From Ewingella sp. CoE-038-23 (GTDB lineage Bacteria; Pseudomonadota; Gammaproteobacteria; Enterobacterales; Enterobacteriaceae): 64,000 nt of DNA. Below are positions 35,279-43,926 of the stretch, piece by piece; the first letter of the stretch is position 1, and every line of letters begins with the position of its first letter. The notes below the pieces were generated by a model. That model was given only the letters and a program-made list of their open reading frames with translations, was not told where the DNA came from and did not search any database. The translations under genes and the position numbers were made by a program. The DNA lies in contig NZ_JAZHOH010000001.1 in assembly GCF_040419245.1 (NCBI RefSeq), positions 4,030,001-4,094,000 of the forward strand. Direction: 5' to 3'.

Positions 35279-38200
35279 CTAAACAGCGTTTAGTAAACCC
35301 TCCTGTTGCTCAGCAAGGCGTAGGAAAAGCTGTGCTTTGTTGTTGGCCGGATTGAGTACCAGCGCCTGTTGCAAGCTGCTGGCCGCTGCACTGTTATCTC
35401 CTGCCCCCAACTCGGCTAAGCCTTTGACGAATAACAGATGTTCCTTGTGTTGAAGCTGGCGATCGCCGTTGAGTACCAGCAGGTCAGGCAAGGAGACGGC
35501 GAAGAAGTCGGCGGTGACGACATCACCGCTGGCCTGCTCGGCCCAATCGCGCATTTGGCTAAATAGCTGATTAGCCTCGGCTTGCTGGTCTAGCTGGCGC
35601 AATGCCATGCCCTGATAGAACAGATAATCCACCGGCTGGTCGTTGTAATAACGGCGCTCGCTGATGCCTTTATCACCCTGCGCGGCGCGCTCGAACCACT
35701 GTTTTGCCTGCCCGTGCTGCCCCAGCTGTTTGGCAGTGACGCCGAGCCAGTAGTAAAGGTCGTTGTCGGTTTGCCCAACCAGCCGCCCTTCGGCAAGGTT
35801 CAGCGGATAGGTCTGCGCCGCCAGTAAAATCTCCTGCGCCTCTGCCGGTTTGCCGCTGTTGAGCAATTCAAACGCCCGCAGTTGCGCATTCAACAAGAAC
35901 TGCCCGGTGACACGCCCTTCGCCCCCTTCCCACGGATGGAACTGGCGCTCTGACAGCAGCGTTGCCGCCTGCTGCAACTTGCCGGTTTGGTGATAAAGCC
36001 CCAGCAGCTCGGCCGTTAGATCATCGCGCTGGGTCGCCACATCGAGGTGCTTTTCGAGCAGCGCGAGGCGGGTTTGCGGCGTCGCCGAGGTGAGTTTTTT
36101 CAGTAAATCCTGCTCAAACAGCAGACGGGCATCGTGCGGAGCCAGCGCGTAAGCTTTATCGAAGTAGCGGGCCGCCGCGTCGGCATCATGGTCGATATTC
36201 CACGCGTGGATCCCCAATCCGCGCCATGCGTCGGTGAAGTCCGGTTCAAGCTCAAGGCTGCGCTGCCAGTGAGCAACCGCAGGTTGTAGATTGCCCTTGC
36301 TGTAGTGGAAACAGGCCAGCAAGTGGTGGGCAAAGGCGTCATCAGTGAAGCTGTTAAGTATCTGCACTTCGGCAACGCTGTTCGGGAAGCGAACATTGTC
36401 GGGGAAAGCCTGACGGGCCTGACTTACCAGCGACTGGCGGTTGTGCGGGTCAAGACTTGCCTGCACATAGAGCGGCAGAGTTTCGCGGCTGTCGACGGAC
36501 TCCAGCGCCTCCAGCGCCAGGGTGTTAAAGCCGAAAGAGAGCAGCTGGGTGGCGATATTCAGCGCGCTTTCCCCACGCTGCCCGGTGACTTTACGCAGCG
36601 CGTGCAGAGATTCGCTGTTCGGCTGCTGCTGGTAGTTCAGGAAATGCAGCAGATAGTGCAACGGATAGCGCTGCAACTGCTGCTGGCGATAGCGCCCGGC
36701 AGAGGTCGCGTCGCCCACCCGTTGTAGCAGCAATGCTTTCAGACCAATCAGGCCGTAATGGCTGGCGTGGCTTTCCAGACCCTGCTCGCAAAATTGCAGC
36801 GCATCGGCAAATTTCTCACGGCGGGTGGCGATTCGAGCCAAACCAAAGTAGCCGCCAGACTTGGCGTTGCCGCTCCAGATGGCGCGGAAGAAGTCTTCAT
36901 AGGCGGCATCAAGATTGTCGGTTTGCTCATAAGCACAGGCGCGGATCAGACTGGCAAGGCCGCACTGCGGGTTCTTATTCCAGCGATGGGCGCGGCTCAG
37001 GGCATTATCGGCAAAGGCAATGCTGCTGGCGAAGTTGCTGCGGTTATAGTCGCGAGTCGCCAGCGCCAGGTTACAGCGGTAGTCCAATGGATCGAGTTCC
37101 AGCCCGCGCTGATAGTAGGTTGGCGCGCCATGGCTGGCGTGGTTGTACTGTTCAAGGTGCTGGCCGATAAACCAGGCTTCCTCGGCAGTTTGGATTTGGT
37201 CAGCGGGAAGTGGCGCTTTGGCGGCTTCGGGCAGCGGCGTTTCCTTCGGCTGATGCTCGAGATAATGCAGAATTTCGCGACCGTTTTCCGCCAGCAGGCT
37301 GATTTTAAGCCGCCCGCCGAACTCCCCTTGCAGGCTGGCATGCAGCACTTCGCCCGGTTGCAGACTAATGACTTTATCCACCAAGACTTGTTCACCATCG
37401 GCCTCGGCGATCAGCACCCGCGCTTGGTGCAGCGGCGCCACGGCGTAGATGCCCCACTCCACCTTTTGCCCGTCGCGCTGCAATTTGAGCACGGCGTCGG
37501 TATTGGCGTTTTGCACCATGCCCAGCTCGCTGTAGGGCATGAAATTCTGCACGAAGCACTTCTCTTCATAGGCGTCGAGCCACGTAAAGTCCGGCTGGTT
37601 GTCGGTGAAGACGCCGGTCATTAGCTCGATGTACGGGCCGTTGTGGTCGGTAAGATTGCGGTCCCAGGCCAGGCCGAAGGCGCAGTTGCCCCAGGTCCAC
37701 TGCTTTTTGCCCGGCGAGACATGGTGATCCGCCACGTGCAGCAAGCCGCCGCGATCGTCGTGGCTGTAAGCACCGACAAAATCATAGGCCGATTTATCCG
37801 CCATGTAGGAAGTCGGTACCGGAATATTCTTGTAGCGCGAGATATCCACGCCGCGTGAGTAATCGACTTTGTAATAGGTGCCGGTGGCGATGGGAAAAGA
37901 GGACACATCCCGTTTGCCGTGGTCGAACACGGCGGTGACATCCGGCGGGAAAACGCTCTGATGATCATCCCCGCCCTTCACCGCCGGGTTAGCCCACCAC
38001 AGGAAGTGGCGCGGGGTCGGGTTGGCGTTATAGATTTTGGCGCTAATTTCCAGCAGCGCCTTGTCTGGATAGAGCGTAAAGCCGGTCATCACCTGCAAGC
38101 CGCGCATCGGCTCCACTTCCCCCATCCAAACGGTTTGCGCGCCGTTTTCATGCTGCTGCAAGGTGAAATCCACCGGCATAAAAGTGGTTGGGCGATGGTG

Positions 38201-38566
38201 CTGCGGCCAGTTGAATTCAATTCCGCCGGAGATCCACGGCCCAAGCAGGCCCACCAAGGCCGGTTTAATCACTTCGTTGTGATAGACAAAATCACGCTGT
38301 TTGATCTTGTCCCAGGCGCGGTGAACGCGCCCGCCAAGCTCGGGTAACAGCATGATTTTTAGATAATCATTTTCCAGATAGAGCGCCTGATAGGGCTGCA
38401 TCTGCTTCTCGCCCGTCAGTTGATCAGTCACGCCGTACGGATAGACATTGCCCGAAGAACCTTGGTAGACCCGATGGGCTAAAAACATCGGATGGGTATC
38501 CTGTTTTCCCGTGAGATACGTCGGTAATTCGACCTGTTCCTGCCAGACTTTTACATTTCCGCTCAT
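35279..38566 (-). CDS. DUF5107 domain protein with C-terminal TPR array
   Basis: A 1095-residue protein without signal peptide or membrane helices, so probably cytoplasmic. Residues about 40-345 form a DUF5107 beta-sandwich: YLKIMLLPELGGRVHRAWDK (70-88), GGIEFNWPQHHRPTTFMP (114-131, with Glu117 and His123/124), FLWWANPAVKGGDDHQ (188-203) and PYIELMTGVFTDNQPDFTWL (311-330). The Glu and His residues in loops recall mutarotase-fold carbohydrate enzymes. From about 460 to the end are helical TPR-like repeats, e.g. PTYYQRGLELDPLDYRCNLA and LQPAVAHWQRSLELEPDFTD. It heads the operon, divergent from a ROK regulator. The reaction is not known to me; carbohydrate action is inferred from fold and context. 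Confidence 0.85.
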   Translation of the reverse strand: MSGNVKVWQEQVELPTYLTGKQDTHPMFLAHRVYQGSSGNVYPYGVTDQLTGEKQMQPYQALYLENDYLKIMLLPELGGRVHRAWDKIKQRDFVYHNEVIKPALVGLLGPWISGGIEFNWPQHHRPTTFMPVDFTLQQHENGAQTVWMGEVEPMRGLQVMTGFTLYPDKALLEISAKIYNANPTPRHFLWWANPAVKGGDDHQSVFPPDVTAVFDHGKRDVSSFPIATGTYYKVDYSRGVDISRYKNIPVPTSYMADKSAYDFVGAYSHDDRGGLLHVADHHVSPGKKQWTWGNCAFGLAWDRNLTDHNGPYIELMTGVFTDNQPDFTWLDAYEEKCFVQNFMPYSELGMVQNANTDAVLKLQRDGQKVEWGIYAVAPLHQARVLIAEADGEQVLVDKVISLQPGEVLHASLQGEFGGRLKISLLAENGREILHYLEHQPKETPLPEAAKAPLPADQIQTAEEAWFIGQHLEQYNHASHGAPTYYQRGLELDPLDYRCNLALATRDYNRSNFASSIAFADNALSRAHRWNKNPQCGLASLIRACAYEQTDNLDAAYEDFFRAIWSGNAKSGGYFGLARIATRREKFADALQFCEQGLESHASHYGLIGLKALLLQRVGDATSAGRYRQQQLQRYPLHYLLHFLNYQQQPNSESLHALRKVTGQRGESALNIATQLLSFGFNTLALEALESVDSRETLPLYVQASLDPHNRQSLVSQARQAFPDNVRFPNSVAEVQILNSFTDDAFAHHLLACFHYSKGNLQPAVAHWQRSLELEPDFTDAWRGLGIHAWNIDHDADAAARYFDKAYALAPHDARLLFEQDLLKKLTSATPQTRLALLEKHLDVATQRDDLTAELLGLYHQTGKLQQAATLLSERQFHPWEGGEGRVTGQFLLNAQLRAFELLNSGKPAEAQEILLAAQTYPLNLAEGRLVGQTDNDLYYWLGVTAKQLGQHGQAKQWFERAAQGDKGISERRYYNDQPVDYLFYQGMALRQLDQQAEANQLFSQMRDWAEQASGDVVTADFFAVSLPDLLVLNGDRQLQHKEHLLFVKGLAELGAGDNSAAASSLQQALVLNPANNKAQLFLRLAEQQEGLLNAV

Positions 38567-38676
38567 GCGTTCCTCTCACCAATGAATACTGAAAAGTTCA
38601 ATTTCGTGAGTCTACGCAGCGAAAGCGGCTAATTAATGCGCTACCGTCACGCAATTCAGTAAGCGGAGTTTAGTGA
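38567..38676. promoter_or_regulatory. Divergent promoter/operator of the sugar operon and ROK gene
   Basis: The 110-base interval carries a seven-base inverted pair TACTGAA (38587-38593) and TTCAGTA (38655-38661), plus a local dyad GAAA-AGTTCAA-TTTC (about 38591-38605). ROK repressors normally bind such AT-rich dyads in the divergent region, so one or both are probable operators. No -10/-35 pair was convincing. Confidence 0.5.
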
Positions 38677-39879
38677 ATGCAACTTAAGGGTTTGAACAAT
38701 CTTCGGGTCAGGGAATTCAATAAAAAGGTGCTGATGACCCTGCTCTATCGCGAGAAAACGGCGAGCAAATCGACGCTGGCGCGGTTGTCTAACCTGTCGA
38801 TTCCGGCCGTCGGCAAGATCCTTAATGAGTTGCAGGAAGAGGGGCGAGTGGTTCATAGCGACGTGAATCTGCATTCGCGAGGATTAGGCGGTGGCAGCTA
38901 TCAAGTGGCGGTGGAAGACAGCGATATTCTGTGCATGAATGTCTCACCCTATCGCATTGAAAGTATTCTGGTTGATCGGCTTATCACGGCAAAAAGCGAA
39001 TTTCGCCTGAGTGAAATCGCAGTGAAAACACCCAGTGAGCTGCTTAATGAGATAGAACGCCTGTTTCATGACTATCGCAAACAATATCGGGGAAGAAACC
39101 TCAGCCTTGCGCTGTCGATTCACGGGCAGGTTAATCCCACCACCGGCGTCTCGCAGAACATGCCGCAGGCCCCGTGGGACAGTGCAATAGAGATTAAATA
39201 TTTACTGGAGGAGAAGCTCCATACTGAAATTTTGATGGATAACGACTGCATTATGCTGGCTTTAGCAGAAAAATGGCAACACACTGAAATTCAGCGTGAT
39301 TTTTGCTTTATCAATGTAGATTACGGCATTGGCTCCTCATTTGTTATCAACCAGCAGATTTATCGTGGCAATCTATTTGGCAGCGGCCAAATCGGGCACA
39401 CCATTATCGACCCCGACGGCAGCCTCTGCTCTTGCGGGCGATATGGCTGTCTGGAGACTATCGCCTCGCTCTCCGCCATGAAGAAAAAAGCGCGGATGCT
39501 GCTGAAAAATGGCGCGGCGGCGGCTGATAAATCCGCCCTGCGCACCCCGACCACTCAGGAAATTATCGAAAGCTACCATCAGGGGGATGAAAACCTGCGC
39601 GTCATGGTGTTTGCGGCGGCGCGCGCCTTGGGGCTGAGCTTGTATAACTTCCTGAATATTCTCAATATCAACCAAATCCATCTCTATGGCCGCAGCTGCG
39701 GTTTTGGCGAGGCCTGGCTGAGCACGGTATTGGAACAGAGTGGCTTAAACCCCTTCGATAAAACCGACAGCGTGAAGACTCAGGCCACGCATATTGGCCT
39801 TGGGACGCTCAGCCGCGAGCAGCAAATCATGGGAATTGGTTATTTGTATGTGGAACAAGCGCTAGAAAATCGCGTCTGA
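38677..39879 (+). CDS. ROK family transcriptional regulator
   Basis: A 400-residue regulator of the NagC/Mlc/XylR group. An N-terminal winged HTH (about 10-70) includes REKTASKSTLARLSNLSIPA and VGKILNELQEEGRV. The ROK sugar-binding domain follows: LSLALSIHGQVNPTTGVSQN, LMDNDCIMLALAEKW, CFINVDYGIGSSFVINQQI, and the zinc motif with GHTIIDPDGSLCSCGRYGC and LETIAS. It has the classic ROK regulator length. It should repress the divergent operon and be released by the sugar or its phosphate. GCGGAGT precedes the ATG. No kinase activity is expected from the HTH form. Confidence 0.92.
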   Translation: MQLKGLNNLRVREFNKKVLMTLLYREKTASKSTLARLSNLSIPAVGKILNELQEEGRVVHSDVNLHSRGLGGGSYQVAVEDSDILCMNVSPYRIESILVDRLITAKSEFRLSEIAVKTPSELLNEIERLFHDYRKQYRGRNLSLALSIHGQVNPTTGVSQNMPQAPWDSAIEIKYLLEEKLHTEILMDNDCIMLALAEKWQHTEIQRDFCFINVDYGIGSSFVINQQIYRGNLFGSGQIGHTIIDPDGSLCSCGRYGCLETIASLSAMKKKARMLLKNGAAAADKSALRTPTTQEIIESYHQGDENLRVMVFAAARALGLSLYNFLNILNINQIHLYGRSCGFGEAWLSTVLEQSGLNPFDKTDSVKTQATHIGLGTLSREQQIMGIGYLYVEQALENRV

Positions 39880-39999
39880 ATAACTGCAGGATGTTTACTG
39901 CAATGGCGCATAATTCGGCGATTTACGCGAAGCATGGTAAAATCATCGTTCGCTTGCTCGTAAGCGTTCAACCCAGCATCGTACTCAGAGAAACTTCTT

Positions 40000-40509
40000 A
40001 TGACCCTGAACAATCCGGATCAACTTCTTTCACAGGCCGAAAAACTTTGCCAGAAGCGTAATGTGCGTTTAACGCCACAGCGTCTGGAAGTGTTGCGCCT
40101 GATGACGCAGCAACCCGGTGCCATTAGTGCTTACGATCTGCTGGATTTACTGAGAATTAGCGAGCCACAGGCCAAGCCACCCACCGTTTACCGTGCGCTG
40201 GATTTCCTGCTGGAACAAGGCTTTATTCACCGCGTTGAATCGGCCAACAGCTACGTGCTGTGCCATCATTTCGAAGAGCCGAGCCACACCTCTGCGCTGT
40301 TTATCTGCGATCGCTGCGGATTGGTCACAGAGAAGACCACGGACGGCATCGAAGAGAGATTGGCAAAATTGGCAGTAGAATCAGGGTTTGAATTGCGGCA
40401 TTCCGTGGTGGAAGCGCATGGTTTGTGCGGGGATTGTAAAGTGGTAGAGCTTTGCGACAGCCATGAACATTGCGAGCATGACCACAGTATTGTGACTAAA
40501 AAGCGCTAA
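40000..40509 (+). CDS. zur: Zinc uptake transcriptional repressor
   Basis: A 169-residue Fur-family repressor colinear with E. coli Zur. The HTH segment is RNVRLTPQRLEVLRLMTQQP and ISAYDLLDLL with PPTVYRALDFLLEQGFIHRV. The zinc sites include the CDRCGLVTE and GLCGDCKVVELC cysteine pairs and the His-rich end HEHCEHDHS. It shuts off zinc import (znuABC) when zinc is plentiful. It stands 120 bases after the ROK gene on the same strand but has its own upstream interval, so separate transcription is likely. Confidence 0.96.
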   Translation: MTLNNPDQLLSQAEKLCQKRNVRLTPQRLEVLRLMTQQPGAISAYDLLDLLRISEPQAKPPTVYRALDFLLEQGFIHRVESANSYVLCHHFEEPSHTSALFICDRCGLVTEKTTDGIEERLAKLAVESGFELRHSVVEAHGLCGDCKVVELCDSHEHCEHDHSIVTKKR

Positions 40510-40588
40510 TACCGCTTTAGATAAATGAGTTTAGATAAGTAAATTTAGATCAGTAAATAAATAATAAAGGCGGTACGTCCTTGTACCC

Positions 40589-40636
40589 TGCATCCTGAAA
40601 GCTATCCGGGTAGGAGCAGCATTTTTTCAGGATGCA
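40589..40636. repeat. Perfect 12-base inverted repeat between zur and yjbJ
   Basis: TGCATCCTGAAA (40589-40600) and TTTCAGGATGCA (40625-40636) pair perfectly across a 24-base loop that ends in a T run. A second small hairpin GGTAC-GTCCTT-GTACC precedes it. It lies between the converging ends of zur and yjbJ and can act as a two-way terminator; the sequence is also compatible with a dispersed repeat. Confidence 0.65.
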
Positions 40637-40667
40637 TTATCACCGTTACGCACGGGGAAGTTGCGAT

Positions 40668-40877
40668 TTACCAGTGATACTTGTTATCCGTTTCCCACGC
40701 TTTCAGCTCTTTCTCAGCTTCTTCTTTCTTGTAACCGTAGCGCTCTTGGATCTTACCGACCAGCTGATCGCGCTTACCTTCTACAACAGTAAGATCATCG
40801 TCCGTCAGCTTGCCCCATTTCTCTTTCACTTTGCCTTTGAACTGCTTCCAGTTACCTTCGGTTTGGTCCTTATTCAT
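40668..40877 (-). CDS. yjbJ: CsbD family stress protein YjbJ
   Basis: A 69-residue hydrophilic protein of the CsbD family, nearly identical in layout to E. coli YjbJ: NKDQTEGNWKQFKGKVKEKW, GKLTDDDLTVVEGKRDQLVG, KIQERYGYKKEEAEKEL and a terminal W. The role is unknown; in E. coli it is abundant and induced by stress and stationary phase. The ATG at 40877 follows AGGAGA with seven bases. Confidence 0.95.
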   Translation of the reverse strand: MNKDQTEGNWKQFKGKVKEKWGKLTDDDLTVVEGKRDQLVGKIQERYGYKKEEAEKELKAWETDNKYHW

Positions 40878-41064
40878 AATCAATTCTCCTACTACCGTGG
40901 TTTAGGTTTCTGTGTTTTGTTCAACACACTAAGTGCTTATCACATAACTAAGAGTAGTAGAGAATTTGGCATTTGGGTCAAGCGACAGCGTTAAATCACA
41001 ATATTAGGAATAATCCAAAGTGTTAAATAGCGATAAACACTAATAAATTTATCGGCGATTTATT

Positions 41065-42426
41065 TTACTCCGCCTTAGTAAACCAGCGATCGCCTTGCCA
41101 ATATCTACGCCACACCCAGCCTAACGACAAACCTCTTAACGCGAGAAACACGGCCAACGCCAACCACAAAGCATGGTTGCCGAGCCATGGCAGAGTGAAC
41201 AGCGTCAGGCCATAACCCAGAGCTGCCACGGCCATGCTATTGCGCATCTCGCGGCCCCGCGTTGCGCCGACGAACATGCCATCTAGCAGATAACACCAGA
41301 CGCCGATGAGCGGCAGAACCACCTGCCAGCCCAGGTATTGATCAGCCAGCTGGCGGATGTCAGGTAAAGAGGTCAGCATGCTGACAATCTGCTGCCCGGC
41401 CAGGCCATAGAACAGCGCAAAGCCAAGCGCCACAGCCCCTGCCTGACGACACGCCGCGTGCCAAACGCGTAACAACTTCTCACGGTTGCGCTCGCCAAAG
41501 GCTTCCCCCGAGTGGGCTTCCACAGCATAGGCAAAGCCATCGAGGGCGAAGGCGGTGAAGGTCAGCAAATTCATCAACACGGCGTTCACCGCCACGATAT
41601 GCCCGCCCAGTCGCGCACCAATTACCGTCAGGGAGGCAAAGCAGACTTGCAGCAGCAGCGAGCGCAGCATGATGTCACGATTGAGGCTGAGTAAGCGCCG
41701 CAGGTTGCCCCGCCACGCCTGCTGTAGCAGGGCAAAATCAATGCCTTTTTGCGCCATCATCCGCCATACCAGCCACAACCCTAGCGCCAATGTGACGTAC
41801 TCCGAGCAGGCCGTGGCAATGGCCGCACCGCGCACGTTCAAGCCCAGCCCCATCACCAGCCAGATATCCAGAACAATATTCAGCACGTTGCCGACAATCA
41901 GCAGCAGAACAGGGCCACGCACATACTGGATGCCCAGCAGCCAGCCGAGGATCACCAAATTTGCCAGAGAAGCCGGGGCGCTTAACCAGCGTATTTCAAT
42001 AAACAGCCGCGCCTGCTCCAGCACGGCCTGACTGCCGCCGACCACCTGAAAGGCCAGATCCATCAGCGGCGTGCGCAGCAACATGATTAAAATGCCCGCC
42101 AGCAGCGCTAACAGGAAAGGTTGTACAAAAGCACGGGCTAGCAGCAGGTTATCTTTGGCACCCAAGGCCTGAGCAGTCAGGCCGGTGGTGCTCATGCGCA
42201 AGAACAGCAGCATCATGAAGAGGAAGGTCGTCACCATCGCGCCGACCGCTACGCCGCCGAGATAATCCGCGCTGTCGAGATGGCCGATAACGGCGGTATC
42301 CACCAAACCTAATAGCGGGACGGTAATGTTGGAGAAAATCATTGGTAAAGCCAGTTTCCATAAGGCTTTGTCCTCACGGCTGAGGAAGGTGCGGCTTAAT
42401 GCTTGTCGAAAGGGATGCTGAGGCAT
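41065..42426 (-). CDS. dinF: MATE family efflux protein DinF
   Basis: A 453-residue multidrug and toxic-compound extrusion protein with 12 predicted helices in two MatE repeats: KLALPMIFSNITVPLLGLVD, AVIGHLDSADYLGGVAVGAM and LLGLV-type repeats, then GLALNVRGAAIATA-like segments in the second half (GLGLNVRGAAIATACSEYVT). E. coli DinF is SOS-inducible through readthrough from lexA. Here it lies 240 bases downstream of lexA with only a weak hairpin between, so cotranscription is plausible. No LexA box of its own was seen. Confidence 0.95.
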   Translation of the reverse strand: MPQHPFRQALSRTFLSREDKALWKLALPMIFSNITVPLLGLVDTAVIGHLDSADYLGGVAVGAMVTTFLFMMLLFLRMSTTGLTAQALGAKDNLLLARAFVQPFLLALLAGILIMLLRTPLMDLAFQVVGGSQAVLEQARLFIEIRWLSAPASLANLVILGWLLGIQYVRGPVLLLIVGNVLNIVLDIWLVMGLGLNVRGAAIATACSEYVTLALGLWLVWRMMAQKGIDFALLQQAWRGNLRRLLSLNRDIMLRSLLLQVCFASLTVIGARLGGHIVAVNAVLMNLLTFTAFALDGFAYAVEAHSGEAFGERNREKLLRVWHAACRQAGAVALGFALFYGLAGQQIVSMLTSLPDIRQLADQYLGWQVVLPLIGVWCYLLDGMFVGATRGREMRNSMAVAALGYGLTLFTLPWLGNHALWLALAVFLALRGLSLGWVWRRYWQGDRWFTKAE

Positions 42427-42530
42427 AGAGGTCCCATGCTGAGGATGTAGAACAAGAGGTCAACCTGGCGTAATTCGGCGTTTCGGCATCAACGCTTTTT
42501 ATAAAAAACAGCGATCTGCTTAAACAACAA

Positions 42531-42548
42531 CGCCCCAATCAAGGGGCG
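42531..42548 (-). terminator. Weak hairpin between lexA and dinF
   Basis: CGCCCC (42531-42536) and GGGGCG (42543-42548) form a six-base GC stem, followed on the minus strand by TTGTTGTTT. It could attenuate dinF expression from the lexA promoter. Confidence 0.55.
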
Positions 42549-42666
42549 CAGTGTCACGGCGTGAGACCACCGTAAGGCGACAGCTAGCTTTGTGGCAAAT
42601 GTCTATAGCAAAAGCCCGGCAGTACTTTCAGGAAGGGCGAGTACCGAGCCTTGCCAGCAGAAAGGA

Positions 42667-43275
42667 TTAGATCCAGTCGCCGTTACGGATAACGCCAACA
42701 GCCAAGCCTTCAATGCTGAAACTCTGCTCGCGCAGGTCAACCACGATCGGCTCGAAGTCGCTGTTCTCTGGCAGCAGTTGCACGACGCTACCCTGCTTTT
42801 TCAAGCGTTTAACCGTCACTTCATCATCAATGCGCGCAACGACAACTTGCCCATTACGTACATCCTGAGTTTTGTGAACCGCCAACAGATCGCCGTCGAG
42901 AATACCGATATCCCGCATAGACATCCCGCTAACGCGCAGCAAGAAGTCGGCGCTAGGCTTGAACATGGCAGGATCAACCTGATAGTGGCCTTCGATATGT
43001 TGCTGAGCTAAAAGAGGCTCACCGGCGGCGACGCGGCCAATCAGTGGTAAACCTTCCTCTTCTTCCATTAGCAAGCGAATGCCGCGTGATGCGCCAGAGA
43101 CGATTTCAATCACGCCTTTGCGCTGCAGGGCTTTGAGGTGTTCTTCCGCGGCATTTGGCGAGCGGAACCCCAGACGAGTGGCAATTTCTGCACGAGTCGG
43201 CGGCATACCCGTGGTGGATATATGTTCGCGAATGAGGTCGTAAACCTCTTGTTGTCTGGCTGTTAAAGCTTTCAT
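42667..43275 (-). CDS. lexA: SOS repressor LexA
   Basis: A 202-residue SOS repressor and self-cleaving serine protease. The N-terminal winged HTH runs through [20 protein letters not shown] and [12 protein letters not shown]. The cleavage bond is Ala84-Gly85 in [10 protein letters not shown]. The Ser119-Lys156 dyad is intact (SGMSMRDIG and EVTVKRLKK). Length and motifs match E. coli exactly. Two LexA boxes lie directly upstream, so it autoregulates. It is followed by dinF. Confidence 0.98.
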   Translation of the reverse strand: MKALTARQQEVYDLIREHISTTGMPPTRAEIATRLGFRSPNAAEEHLKALQRKGVIEIVSGASRGIRLLMEEEEGLPLIGRVAAGEPLLAQQHIEGHYQVDPAMFKPSADFLLRVSGMSMRDIGILDGDLLAVHKTQDVRNGQVVVARIDDEVTVKRLKKQGSVVQLLPENSDFEPIVVDLREQSFSIEGLAVGVIRNGDWI

Positions 43276-43283
43276 TCCGCCCC

Positions 43284-43299
43284 CTGATTGTTTATACAG
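43284..43299 (-). promoter_or_regulatory. LexA box 1 upstream of lexA
   Basis: CTGATTGTTTATACAG keeps the CTG-N10-CAG framework and lies nine bases before the lexA start codon. Confidence 0.85.
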
Positions 43300-43304
43300 T
43301 ATTG

Positions 43305-43320
43305 CTGTGAGTATATACAG
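43305..43320 (-). promoter_or_regulatory. LexA box 2 upstream of lexA
   Basis: CTGTGAGTATATACAG is close to the consensus CTGTATATATATACAG. It lies five bases beyond box 1, a tandem arrangement as in E. coli lexA. Confidence 0.93.
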
Positions 43321-43393
43321 GTAACTAGGGAATGAAAACCTAAGAGTGCATAAAAACCAGTGCTAAAGTGAAATCTGGAATCTGTATTCCGCT

Positions 43394-43762
43394 TTAGAAC
43401 CAACGCGGCCAAAAGACGCTGACCCAGGTGAAAATCGCCAGTATGATGCTCAAAAGTACCGCGGCCGATCCAAAATCTTTGGCGCGCCCGGACAGGACAT
43501 GGAATTCAGGGCCGATGCGGTCAATCGCGCTTTCGACGGCGCTATTTAATAATTCGACAATCACCACCAGTACCAAGACGCCCACTAATAAAATACGCTC
43601 GACGCTAGTCACATCGAGGAAAAATGACAGTATGATGAAGGGCAGAACGGCTATCACTTCCTGACGGAAGGCCGCCTCGTTTTTCCAGGCAGCACTCAAT
43701 CCCTTGAGGGAATAGCCGGCGGCCTTAACGATACGAATTAGGCCCGTTGATTCATTTTTCAT
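43394..43762 (-). CDS. dgkA: Diacylglycerol kinase
   Basis: A 122-residue small integral membrane kinase with three helices that recycles diacylglycerol to phosphatidic acid. It has RIVKAAGYSLKGLSAAWKNE (catalytic N-terminal part), VLVLVVIVELLNSAVESAID (Glu-x6-Asn-x2-Glu active-site helix), and RAKDFGSAAVLLSIILAIFT. It is divergent from plsB, as in E. coli. Confidence 0.97.
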   Translation of the reverse strand: MKNESTGLIRIVKAAGYSLKGLSAAWKNEAAFRQEVIAVLPFIILSFFLDVTSVERILLVGVLVLVVIVELLNSAVESAIDRIGPEFHVLSGRAKDFGSAAVLLSIILAIFTWVSVFWPRWF

Positions 43763-43926
43763 GTGTTATGCGTCTTAACAGAGTTTTGGCGGACAGAGTA
43801 TTGGCAGCATTTTATACTCAAAACCATTCAGGGTGACAAATATCGCCGTTAACGCAACAAACAGAACTCGATTCTGGTTTCTGGTATCCTTGCGGCGATT
43901 TGCTAACAAGAGGCTTCACGTTTTTT

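Noticed and set aside
36758-37624. 288-codon open frame on the plus strand opposite the DUF5107 gene
   Set aside because: Shadow of the real gene; no start signal and no domain seen.
43763-43926. Sigma-E promoter before plsB
   Set aside because: A GAACTC element is present but the spacing to a -10 TCTGA/TCAAA-like element is not right.
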